A stretch of 64,000 nucleotides of DNA from SG8-40 sp035528435 (GTDB lineage: Bacteria; Pseudomonadota; Gammaproteobacteria; Burkholderiales; Eutrophovitaceae): contig DATKYN010000141.1 in the NCBI GenBank assembly GCA_035528435.1, forward strand, positions 13,933-77,932, given 5' to 3'. Under the pieces are notes generated by a model. The model had not been told where the DNA came from. It did no database searches and saw nothing but the letters and a program-made list of their open reading frames with translations. The translations under genes were made by a program, and so were the position numbers. Of the stretch, positions 1 through 7,440 are shown piece by piece. Numbering within the stretch: the stretch's first letter is position 1; each line of letters starts with the position of its first letter.

Positions 1-1303
1 CCAACCGAGGCGCACTGGCGGTCCAGTTCTCGGCCCTTTTACCGATAAGCTGAGTAAGGTCTGCACCAAGAATCTTCTCGGCACTTCGATTACTCGCCCG
101 CAACCGGAATAGCTTGTCGAAAGAAAGTACCCCAGCCGACAGGTTGGCCAGAATACTTTCCAGGTAGGCTTTCGCAGCAGAGAGCGCTTCCTGGTGGTGC
201 TGAGCTGCCCTCTGAGCTTCGGAAAGCTGGTCGGTCATGGCATTGAAGGATTCAGTGAGCACACCCAGCTCATCGTGTCTGTGCACCGGCTGGCGCAAAC
301 TGAAATCACCTTGCGCGACAGCGCGCGTTCCTGCCGCCAGAAATCCCAGTGGCGAGGACAGACGGTTACTGAACAAGATTGCGAGCAGCAGAACCGACAG
401 CAGGGCCAGACCAAGTGACAGGGTCAGCGCCAGTGTGTAGAGACGCTTCAGGCCATGGCGTGAAAGCGATAGTTCCTGGTAGTCGCGATAGGCTTCCTGA
501 ACCAGGGCCGCATCTCGCGCAAGCCTTTCTGATACCGGTTGCACGAGTTGCAGAATCTGGGTTTCGCCGCCCGGCTGATTGACCGGAACAGCCACACGAA
601 GCCGCAACTTCGATGCGCCGTCTTCCTCGACGGCAAGATAGGGCTGCTGCAGCCGGACCTGTCGCAGCATCGATGGATTGGGAACAACCGGCATCAACTG
701 CTCGGACTCCACACCGGAAAACGCGATTATGTTTCCATCCGCTGACAGCAACGCAGCTTCGTTTACTGCCGCCTTTTCGCGAAGCTCGTTGAGCGTGGAA
801 ACCGGCGTGACCATTTCGCCATCGGACAGGCTGACCGCCATCGAGTCGGCCTTTCGTTGCAATTCGCGCAAGCCGGTTTCGAGATTGACGCGACCCAGAT
901 TCAGGCCGCTCTCGAGAGCGCTATCAACACGCACATCGAACCATGATTCGATCGATCCCGCCAGGAACTGTACCGAGATGCCGTACATCACTACCCCGGG
1001 CAGCACCGAGACGATGGTGAAAACAATCACCAGGCGCAGAGTCAGCTTGGAACCGAATATGCGCGCTTTGAGCCGACGCCGCAGCAAGACCAGTTGAAAA
1101 CCGACCAGCAACAGCAGTGCAACCACAATGGCAACACCGAACCCAAGCAGCCTGGGGAGATCATTTCCGACGTCAGTGGTGTTGGTGCTCGCAGTCGACA
1201 ACAGATAGAGCATGACAACACCAAGGATAAGCGCAAGCCCGACCACATACCGCATACCCCGGGTCATCAAGGATCGGCGAAGTTTCTGCAGCGACCGGTT
1301 CAT
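1..1303 (-). CDS. ntrY: NtrY-like sensor histidine kinase (partial, C-terminal part outside window)
   Basis: The reading frame is open on the minus strand from an ATG at 1303 to the window edge, so about 434 residues are visible. I read two N-terminal membrane segments (near residues 15-35 and 55-75), then a third at about 90-110, a periplasmic sensing stretch, another membrane helix, and a HAMP linker (LGFLAAGTRAVAQGDF, then HDELGVLTESFNAM). A PAS domain begins after it (ILANLSAGVLSFD). The catalytic HisKA/HATPase part lies outside the window. The architecture and the position directly after rsmB and a DUF4390 gene are those of the NtrY kinases of gammaproteobacteria, usually followed by the NtrX regulator. 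The start overlaps the DUF4390 stop by 4 nt (ATGA), so the two are translationally coupled. The ligand cannot be read from sequence. Confidence 0.88.
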   Translation of the reverse strand, partial: MNRSLQKLRRSLMTRGMRYVVGLALILGVVMLYLLSTASTNTTDVGNDLPRLLGFGVAIVVALLLLVGFQLVLLRRRLKARIFGSKLTLRLVIVFTIVSVLPGVVMYGISVQFLAGSIESWFDVRVDSALESGLNLGRVNLETGLRELQRKADSMAVSLSDGEMVTPVSTLNELREKAAVNEAALLSADGNIIAFSGVESEQLMPVVPNPSMLRQVRLQQPYLAVEEDGASKLRLRVAVPVNQPGGETQILQLVQPVSERLARDAALVQEAYRDYQELSLSRHGLKRLYTLALTLSLGLALLSVLLLAILFSNRLSSPLGFLAAGTRAVAQGDFSLRQPVHRHDELGVLTESFNAMTDQLSEAQRAAQHHQEALSAAKAYLESILANLSAGVLSFDKLFRLRASNRSAEKILGADLTQLIGKRAENWTASAPRL

Positions 1304-1884
1304 CGCCCGATCGTCCACCGGAACCAGGACGAGGACACATCCCAATCGTCAGAGCCGAGGGCATCTATCTGAAACGGCTTGGGAAGTCGGGAGGTATCTA
1401 GACGCATACGAAGCTGTGCTTCGTAGACCCGGTCTTCATCTAGTAGAGCTGCCTCGAAAACCGGTTGATCGGAAAGACCACCAAGGACCGACAGCGCGTT
1501 TTCCAGCGTGTTGAATGTCTGATGCAGAACTCCGTAACTGAGACGGTACTGGCGTGTCAGCGCGTTATAGCTCAGACGGTAAGTTTGTTGTAGCTCGACC
1601 AACCGCTTGTTCCAGAAATAAAGCGTGTACCAACGCGGATAGATCAGGGCAAACTCAACCAGGAAGTGCAGCGCGACACCACGGTTGAGTGCTTCTTCCA
1701 CCGTTGGCGTAAGTCCAATGTTGAAACTCGCATTCAGGTAGTAATCACCGTTCTCGGGTGTAAGTTCAACCGACTGGACAAAGATACTGTCCGCCCTAGC
1801 CAGTGAGACACTCACCAGCAGCAATACGCCCAGCAACGAGCGTGACAGCCTAGACTTTTTCAAAAAGGGCGTGGAAAAAACCAT
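1300..1884 (-). CDS. DUF4390 domain protein
   Basis: A 194-residue protein of the DUF4390 family, a conserved companion of NtrY kinases. An N-terminal hydrophobic segment (SLLGVLLLVSVSLARA) looks like a signal peptide, so export to the periplasm is expected. The frame stays open further upstream to 1956, but that extension lies inside rsmB. The ATG at 1884 places the signal peptide right after a short basic N-terminus (FLKKSRLSR) and leaves only a 35-nt overlap with rsmB. The biochemical function of the family is unknown. The overlap with both neighbours suggests one transcript rsmB-DUF4390-ntrY and a possible role in kinase sensing, which is inference from context. Confidence 0.82.
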   Translation of the reverse strand: MVFSTPFLKKSRLSRSLLGVLLLVSVSLARADSIFVQSVELTPENGDYYLNASFNIGLTPTVEEALNRGVALHFLVEFALIYPRWYTLYFWNKRLVELQQTYRLSYNALTRQYRLSYGVLHQTFNTLENALSVLGGLSDQPVFEAALLDEDRVYEAQLRMRLDTSRLPKPFQIDALGSDDWDVSSSWFRWTIGR

Positions 1885-3115
1885 CGTGTTCTTCGGTTGG
1901 AAGCAGCAACTCTCCTGCAGTACTTGCATGCCGCGACACCAGAGCTGCATCGGCATGGGTGGAAAGAAATTGCCTTACCTGATCCTGATTCTCTTCCTGA
2001 AAGACCGAGCAAGTGACATAAAGCAATTTACCACCGCCGGCGACTACCTGCCACAGCGCCTCCAGCAAACGCCTTTGCTGGCGTACGAAGCCGGCCACAT
2101 CTTTTTCCCGGCGCAGCCACTTCACATCCGGGTGGCGCCGCACAACACCCGATGCAGTGCAGGGCGCGTCGAGTAGTACCCGATCGACCGGCTTACCATC
2201 CCACCAGGTGTCGAGTTGCGTCGCATCGGCACATCGCAGTTTCGCTTTAAGGGAAAGTCTTTGCAGATTGTCGCTGATACGGGTGAGCCGCTCTGCGTCG
2301 TGGTCCAGAGCGGTCAGACACACGTCGGCGAGTTCCAGAATGTGCCCGGCTTTGCCACCCGGTGCCGCGCATGCGTCGATCACAGTTTGCCCCGATCGCA
2401 AGTCGAGCATATTCGCTGACTGTTGCGCTCCGGCATCCTGAACCGAAACCAGGCCGTCGCTAAAACCGGGCAAGCGCTCAACCGCAAGCGGTACGTCGAG
2501 CAAAACCGCGGACGGGCCCACCACTCTGGCCTCGATCTGACTCTGCTCGAGCATGGAAAGATACTGCGCTGGCGTAACGCGGCGCCGGTTCACGCGCAAC
2601 GTCATCGGCGGATGCGTGTTTCCCAACTCGAGCACGGTGTCTGCCTGCGCGCCGATCTGCGAGCGCAGTTTCTCTATCCACCAGCGGGGGTAGGATAATC
2701 TCGCGACATCATCGTGTTGCGCTGAGCGCAGCAAGTCCTCTCGCCTGCGCAGATACTCGCGCAGTACCGCATTCGCGAACGACTTCAGGCCCTGGCCGGC
2801 TACCAAATTGATCGTCTTGACGGCATGATCAACGACCGCGTATTGAGGCGCCCTGCCAAATTCAAGCTGGTAGAGTGCGACCAGCAGCAGGGCACTCACG
2901 ATCGGTTCTTTCGGTTTGCGCGTGACCAGCTTGTCAAGCATGTAGCGCAGCAGGCCCAGATGACGCAGCGTGCCGTAGCTGTAAGCTTGCACGGCTGCCC
3001 TCTCCTGATCGGTTAGCACGCCTTTCCGACGGGACGCAAGGAGGGCTGACGTCAGGTTCTGCCCGGATAGTACCGACTGAACTGCCTCCGCCGCTGCCTG
3101 CTGTATTTTCTGCAC
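1850..3115 (-). CDS. rsmB: 16S rRNA (cytosine-967-C5)-methyltransferase
   Basis: RsmB (Sun) methylates C967 of 16S rRNA using S-adenosylmethionine. The 421-residue length is normal for the family. The N-terminal NusB-like RNA-binding domain covers roughly residues 1-140. The Rossmann methyltransferase domain follows, with the SAM-binding loop DACAAPGGKAGH (247-258), motif IV DAPC (Cys319) and the catalytic TCS (Cys369). These two cysteines are the release and nucleophile residues known for RNA m5C methyltransferases. It starts 9 nt after fmt and its end overlaps the DUF4390 gene, consistent with a def-fmt-rsmB operon as in many gammaproteobacteria. Confidence 0.96.
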   Translation of the reverse strand: MQKIQQAAAEAVQSVLSGQNLTSALLASRRKGVLTDQERAAVQAYSYGTLRHLGLLRYMLDKLVTRKPKEPIVSALLLVALYQLEFGRAPQYAVVDHAVKTINLVAGQGLKSFANAVLREYLRRREDLLRSAQHDDVARLSYPRWWIEKLRSQIGAQADTVLELGNTHPPMTLRVNRRRVTPAQYLSMLEQSQIEARVVGPSAVLLDVPLAVERLPGFSDGLVSVQDAGAQQSANMLDLRSGQTVIDACAAPGGKAGHILELADVCLTALDHDAERLTRISDNLQRLSLKAKLRCADATQLDTWWDGKPVDRVLLDAPCTASGVVRRHPDVKWLRREKDVAGFVRQQRRLLEALWQVVAGGGKLLYVTCSVFQEENQDQVRQFLSTHADAALVSRHASTAGELLLPTEEHDGFFHALFEKV

Positions 3116-3124
3116 CAGCCTGCC

Positions 3125-4069
3125 TCAGTCAGCGAAGCGCTGACCTGGCGCGATCGGAAATCCCCGCAAAAATGCTCCCGCCGGCAGTCGTTTGCCACCT
3201 GATCTTTGCAATTCGGTCAGCCGCAGTGCCGTGCCATCACCACAATTCACCGTGATGCCGGCCTCCGATACTGCGTCCACCAGCCCGGGGCAACCGGATG
3301 CAGCTTTGGCAAACTCGGCCGCCCATATTTTGACCACGTGTTGGTCGAGCCGCGAAAACGCGCCCGGAAACGGGTTGAAAGCGCGTATTGTCCGTTCGAT
3401 CTCGCTGGCCGGGCGGTCCCAATGAATCAGCGCCTGGTCCCGGGTGATTTTGTGGGCGTAACTGGCGCCTTCCGTGGGTTGCGCTGTTGCTTTCAAGTTA
3501 CCCGACGCGATACCTGACAGCGCTGCAACAATTGCGCGCGCGCCCAGTGCTGAAAGTTTGTCGTGCAGTGAACCCGCGGTATCACCCGGGGCGACAGGGA
3601 TCGACTCTTTGAAGTAGACCGGTCCCGTATCGAGTCCTTCATCCATGCGCATGATGCTGATGCCGGTTTCGCTGTCACCGGCAAGCAACGCGTGCTGTAT
3701 CGGGGCAGCACCACGCCAGCGCGGCAACAGCGAAGCGTGAATATTGATGCAACCACCTGGAAAGGCCGCAATGACGTCCGCTGGAAGGATCAGCCCATAC
3801 GCGGCGACGACCATCGCTTCTGCACCCACTGCCGCAATCCGTCTGACCGCTTCTGCGTCACGCAGCGTTGGTGGCTGAAAAACAGGCAGGCCATTCGACA
3901 GGGCAAGCTTTTTGACTTCGCTGGATGAGCGTTTCATACCGCGACCCGCTGCGGCATCAGGCCGCGTCAGGACCAGCACGATTTCGTGCTCACTCTGGAT
4001 GAGCGCCTCAAGGGCATTAGCTGCAAATGCCGGTGTTCCGGCGAAAACCAGGCGCATGGGTTCAGGCAA
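3125..4069 (-). CDS. fmt: Methionyl-tRNA formyltransferase
   Basis: Fmt transfers a formyl group from 10-formyl-tetrahydrofolate to Met-tRNA(fMet), giving the initiator tRNA. The 314 residues show the formyltransferase core with NIHASLLPRWRGAAP (Asn109, His111) and the DEGLDTG segment carrying the third catalytic residue Asp147, followed by the C-terminal OB-fold-like domain. The listed start is a TTG giving MPEPMRLVFAGTP, which matches the N-terminal length of the E. coli protein. An in-frame ATG at 4057 is the alternative. It lies 9 nt after def, the usual partner that later removes the formyl group. Confidence 0.96.
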   Translation of the reverse strand: MPEPMRLVFAGTPAFAANALEALIQSEHEIVLVLTRPDAAAGRGMKRSSSEVKKLALSNGLPVFQPPTLRDAEAVRRIAAVGAEAMVVAAYGLILPADVIAAFPGGCINIHASLLPRWRGAAPIQHALLAGDSETGISIMRMDEGLDTGPVYFKESIPVAPGDTAGSLHDKLSALGARAIVAALSGIASGNLKATAQPTEGASYAHKITRDQALIHWDRPASEIERTIRAFNPFPGAFSRLDQHVVKIWAAEFAKAASGCPGLVDAVSEAGITVNCGDGTALRLTELQRSGGKRLPAGAFLRGFPIAPGQRFAD

Positions 4070-4078
4070 GTCGGGTTG

Positions 4079-4582
4079 TCAAATCGCCAGCCGCTCTGCC
4101 TTGCGCAGTTTCTTGACGATGCGTTGCTGTTTCAGGGGAGACAGATACTCTACAAATACCTTGCCTTTGAGGTGGTCCATTTCATGCTGCACACAGACAG
4201 CAAGCAGGCCTTCGGCATCGAATTCAAAGGGTTTGCCATCCCGATCAAGTGCCTTGACACGTATTTTCTCGGCCCGGGACACCTTGTCATAGATTCCGGG
4301 AACGCTCAAACAGCCTTCTTCGCATTCAATTTGACCAGATGATTCGATAATTTCAGGATTGATGAGTACCAAAAGTTGGTCTTTAGTCTCAGAAAGATCC
4401 ATAACGATCAGTTGCTTATGGACATTAACCTGTGTCGCCGCGAGACCGATACCAGGTGCCGCGTACATCGTCTCAGCCATGTCGTCGATCAACGAACGGG
4501 TGTTGTGGTCGACCTGCCGCACCGCTTCGGCGACGGTATACAGGCGTGGATCAGGGTATTTGAGAATCTGGAGAAATGCCAT
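4079..4582 (-). CDS. def: Peptide deformylase
   Basis: Peptide deformylase removes the N-formyl group from nascent proteins. All three metal-site motifs are present in this 167-residue protein: GIGLAATQV (44-52), EEGCLSVPG with metal ligand Cys91, and QHEMDH with ligands His133 and His137 and catalytic Glu134. It is the first gene of the minus-strand def-fmt-rsmB-DUF4390-ntrY series and is transcribed divergently from the LysM gene. Confidence 0.97.
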   Translation of the reverse strand: MAFLQILKYPDPRLYTVAEAVRQVDHNTRSLIDDMAETMYAAPGIGLAATQVNVHKQLIVMDLSETKDQLLVLINPEIIESSGQIECEEGCLSVPGIYDKVSRAEKIRVKALDRDGKPFEFDAEGLLAVCVQHEMDHLKGKVFVEYLSPLKQQRIVKKLRKAERLAI

Positions 4583-4705
4583 AAATGCTTGCTAATTTAA
4601 TAGACTATATGCAGAATTTAAACCAAAATGTCTGATATGAAGAGGCTATCAATTTTCGCCGAAAACCTCTTGGGCCGACAACGCCTGAGCACAAGGACCT
4701 TACAA
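4583..4705. promoter_or_regulatory. Divergent promoter region def / LysM gene
   Basis: This 123-bp AT-rich spacer separates two divergent operons and must contain both promoters. On the minus strand TTGGTT, an 18-nt spacer and TATTAA is a plausible weak -35/-10 pair for def. On the plus strand I see no convincing hexamer pair. AAGGA at 4693-4697 is a Shine-Dalgarno sequence 8 nt before the ATG at 4706 and supports that start for the LysM gene. Confidence 0.4.
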
Positions 4706-5785
4706 ATGGGCAAGTCAATTATATATATGGTGTTATCCGCGATCGCCATGTTCGCCAGCCCCGCCCTGGTGACTGCGCAGGACAGCAAGGCGACAGCGCC
4801 GCTCGCCCTGGTCGAGAATCCACCGTCCCGATACGTCGTTGTTAAAGGTGACACGCTTTGGGATATCTCTGGCAGGTTTCTGCGTGATCCCTGGCGATGG
4901 CCCGATATATGGGGTTTGAACCGTGACGAAATAAAGAACCCGCACTGGATTTATCCTGGCGATGTTCTTGTCCTCGATTTTTCCGGCCGGACACCCCGCC
5001 TGCGTTTCGAAGGCGACACCGGCTGGTCGCTGGTTAGAGAGCGTCTCAGTCCGGAGATACGTACCTCCGCACTGGGCTCGCCAGCGATCCCGACGTTCTC
5101 ACCCAACCTCGTGAGATCCTATCTGGCAAATACTCTGATCGTGGACGAGAAACAACTGGAGCTCGCGCCGAGAATCATCTCCGGTCATGAGGGTCGGATC
5201 GTACTCGGGCCCGGTGATATCGCCTACGCGAAAGGCGTCACGGATGCCCGAACCAAAAGCTACTATGCGGTAAGAGAGGGGCGCACGTTCACCGACCCCG
5301 ATACTGATGAAGTACTGGGATATGAAGCAGTGTATCTCGGTGATACGCGCGTCAAGGAAGTCGCCGACATTACAACGCTCTCGATCAGCCGGGCAGAGCG
5401 CGAAATCAACCCCGGTGACCGTTTGCTGACCATGACCAAGCGTGACGACGCACCCTACATGCCACGGCCGCCAACCCGCAAGATTACCGGGAAGATCGTT
5501 GCGGCCGCCAAGGAAGGTGTGACCGAGATCGGCCCGCTCACCGTTGTGATTCTGAATCGCGGGCGCCGCGATGGCCTCGAGACCGGCAATGTTCTTGCGT
5601 TGTCACGCACAGGTGAAACGGTTCGGCCCGCGGGTTCGAGCGATCCCGGAGAGCGGGTCAAACTACCCGACGAGCGATATGGCGTCGTCTTTGTCTTCAA
5701 GGTGTACGACCGCTTGTCATACGCACTGGTGATGAACACAACTCGATCAGTCAAGATTAACGATACTGTACTGACACCATCCTGA
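4706..5785 (+). CDS. Secreted LysM-domain protein
   Basis: A 359-residue exported protein with a signal peptide (IIYMVLSAIAMFASPALVTAQ) and a single LysM domain at about residues 43-90 (YVVVKGDTLWDIS, then NPHWIYPGDVLVL). LysM domains bind peptidoglycan. The remaining 270 residues are a region shared by LysM proteins found next to dprA in many gammaproteobacteria; their role is not established. The frame is open upstream to an ATG at 4628, but the ATG at 4706 has an AAGGA ribosome-binding site and puts the signal peptide at the N-terminus. It abuts dprA directly: the stop at 5783-5785 is followed immediately by the dprA ATG. Confidence 0.85.
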   Translation: MGKSIIYMVLSAIAMFASPALVTAQDSKATAPLALVENPPSRYVVVKGDTLWDISGRFLRDPWRWPDIWGLNRDEIKNPHWIYPGDVLVLDFSGRTPRLRFEGDTGWSLVRERLSPEIRTSALGSPAIPTFSPNLVRSYLANTLIVDEKQLELAPRIISGHEGRIVLGPGDIAYAKGVTDARTKSYYAVREGRTFTDPDTDEVLGYEAVYLGDTRVKEVADITTLSISRAEREINPGDRLLTMTKRDDAPYMPRPPTRKITGKIVAAAKEGVTEIGPLTVVILNRGRRDGLETGNVLALSRTGETVRPAGSSDPGERVKLPDERYGVVFVFKVYDRLSYALVMNTTRSVKINDTVLTPS

Positions 5786-6865
5786 ATGACCGGTGCGGAG
5801 CTCAAGGCCTGGCTGGGGCTTGGGCTCATCCCGCGCCTGGGACCGGTTGGATTCCGCAAACTGCTGAGCCGTTTCGGCAACCCTGAGGCGGCACTTGGCG
5901 CGAGCAAGGCCGCGCTGGAACAGGTCATCGGCCCGGCATTGGCCGCGTCCGTGGCAGAAGGTCCTGATGCACAACAGCTGGCCGGCTCTCTCAACTGGGC
6001 GGCCGGCGAGCACAATCGCATTCTGACCCTCGCGGATAAAGATTATCCACGCGGTCTCCTCGAAATCTCTGATCCGCCCCCGTTGCTCTATCTAAAGGGG
6101 GAATCCAGGTTGCTGCAACAGGACGCACTCGCGATCGTCGGCAGCCGGAACGCAACACCGCAAGGAATCGATAACGCCGAAGCCTTCGCCCGGGATTTGT
6201 CAAACAATGGTTTTACCGTTGTCAGCGGCCTGGCGCTCGGTATCGACGCGGCGGCCCATCGCGGAGGCTTGCGTGGGAAAGGCTCCTCGATTGCGGTGGT
6301 AGCGACCGGACTGGATAGCGTTTATCCGGCACGTAACCGGGACCTCGCGCATGAAATTTCGCAACAAGGATTACTGCTTTCGGAATTTGCGCTAGGCACC
6401 AAACCGCTGGCGGGAAATTTCCCTCGCCGCAACCGTCTGATCAGTGGATTGGCGAAAGGTGTGCTGGTCGTAGAGGCTGCCGTCAAGAGCGGTTCACTGA
6501 TCACCGCGCGCTACGCGCTTGAGCAGGGGCGTGAGGTTTTCGCGATACCAGGCTCGGTGCATTCTCCCCTGTCGAGGGGCTGCCACGCTCTTATCAAGCA
6601 AGGCGCAAAACTCGTTGAAACTTCTACTGACATTCTCGAAGAATTTGGCCGACAGACCGTCCTGGAAGGGACTACGCGTAAGCACACACCGGCACTTAGG
6701 CATCCTCTGCTGCTCCGGGGAATCGGATTCGACCCGGTCGATCTTGATACGATCTGCACTCGCTGCGGCTTGACTGCCGAGAAAGCATCGGCGATGCTGT
6801 TGGAACTGGAACTCGACGGCGCGGTCGTAAAACTGGCTGGAGGGAAATTCCAGCGAGTCCGCTAG
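5786..6865 (+). CDS. dprA: DNA-processing protein DprA
   Basis: DprA (Smf) binds incoming single-stranded DNA during natural transformation and loads RecA. The 359-residue protein has the Rossmann-like DprA core: GSRNATPQG near residue 120, SGLALGIDAAAH near 148, and FPRRNRLISG with the following GSLITARYALEQGREVFAIPG segment. A winged-helix DprA C-terminal domain (about 295-359) follows. It is translated immediately after the LysM gene with no spacer. DprA is widespread even in species not known to be competent, so its presence alone does not prove transformability. Confidence 0.96.
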   Translation: MTGAELKAWLGLGLIPRLGPVGFRKLLSRFGNPEAALGASKAALEQVIGPALAASVAEGPDAQQLAGSLNWAAGEHNRILTLADKDYPRGLLEISDPPPLLYLKGESRLLQQDALAIVGSRNATPQGIDNAEAFARDLSNNGFTVVSGLALGIDAAAHRGGLRGKGSSIAVVATGLDSVYPARNRDLAHEISQQGLLLSEFALGTKPLAGNFPRRNRLISGLAKGVLVVEAAVKSGSLITARYALEQGREVFAIPGSVHSPLSRGCHALIKQGAKLVETSTDILEEFGRQTVLEGTTRKHTPALRHPLLLRGIGFDPVDLDTICTRCGLTAEKASAMLLELELDGAVVKLAGGKFQRVR

Positions 6866-6899
6866 TGATAGCGGAATTATCAAACAGCCTTGGGGACTC

Positions 6900-7355
6900 A
6901 TGTTCGACATACTTGTCTATCTCGTCGAAAACTATTTTCACAATGGCCAACTTCCCGATGCTGAAACGATAACCAAACGCCTGTCTGCAGCCGGTTTTGA
7001 AGAAGAAGACATTTCCGAGGCGCTTACCTGGCTGAGTGGCTTTGGTCACCCGGACGAAACAGATGGTGAGTCGGCGTTCGCCCAAAGTCGTGGTTTTCGC
7101 ATTTACGCTGACGAGGAACTGACTAACCTGACTGCCGAGGCACGTGGGTTTATTCTTTTTCTGCAGGACTCGGAGATTATCTCCGCGCCGCAACGCGAAT
7201 TGATCATTGAGCGCGTGCTTGCTTTGCCCGAAACTTCTGTGGATCTCGAAAGAATAAAACTGATTGTGCTGATGGTGTTATGGAACCAACAGCAGTCGGT
7301 CGACAGCCTCGTACTGGAGTTGCTGGCCAGTCGCGATAACAGTAGCCCTCAGTAA
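6900..7355 (+). CDS. smg: Smg family protein (DUF494)
   Basis: A 151-residue protein of the Smg/DUF494 family, which typically sits between dprA and topA in gammaproteobacteria, as here. It begins MFDILVYLVENYF and is acidic and largely helical. No enzymatic motif is visible and the function is not established. The gene follows dprA by 34 nt, probably in the same transcript. Confidence 0.93.
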   Translation: MFDILVYLVENYFHNGQLPDAETITKRLSAAGFEEEDISEALTWLSGFGHPDETDGESAFAQSRGFRIYADEELTNLTAEARGFILFLQDSEIISAPQRELIIERVLALPETSVDLERIKLIVLMVLWNQQQSVDSLVLELLASRDNSSPQ

Positions 7356-7440
7356 AAACGACTCCCCAAGCCCAGCATTTGCTTGCTCCGGAGCCGGCAT
7401 CTTCTTATTATCTCGCCCTCTTTTTCAAATCGCCGCGTGA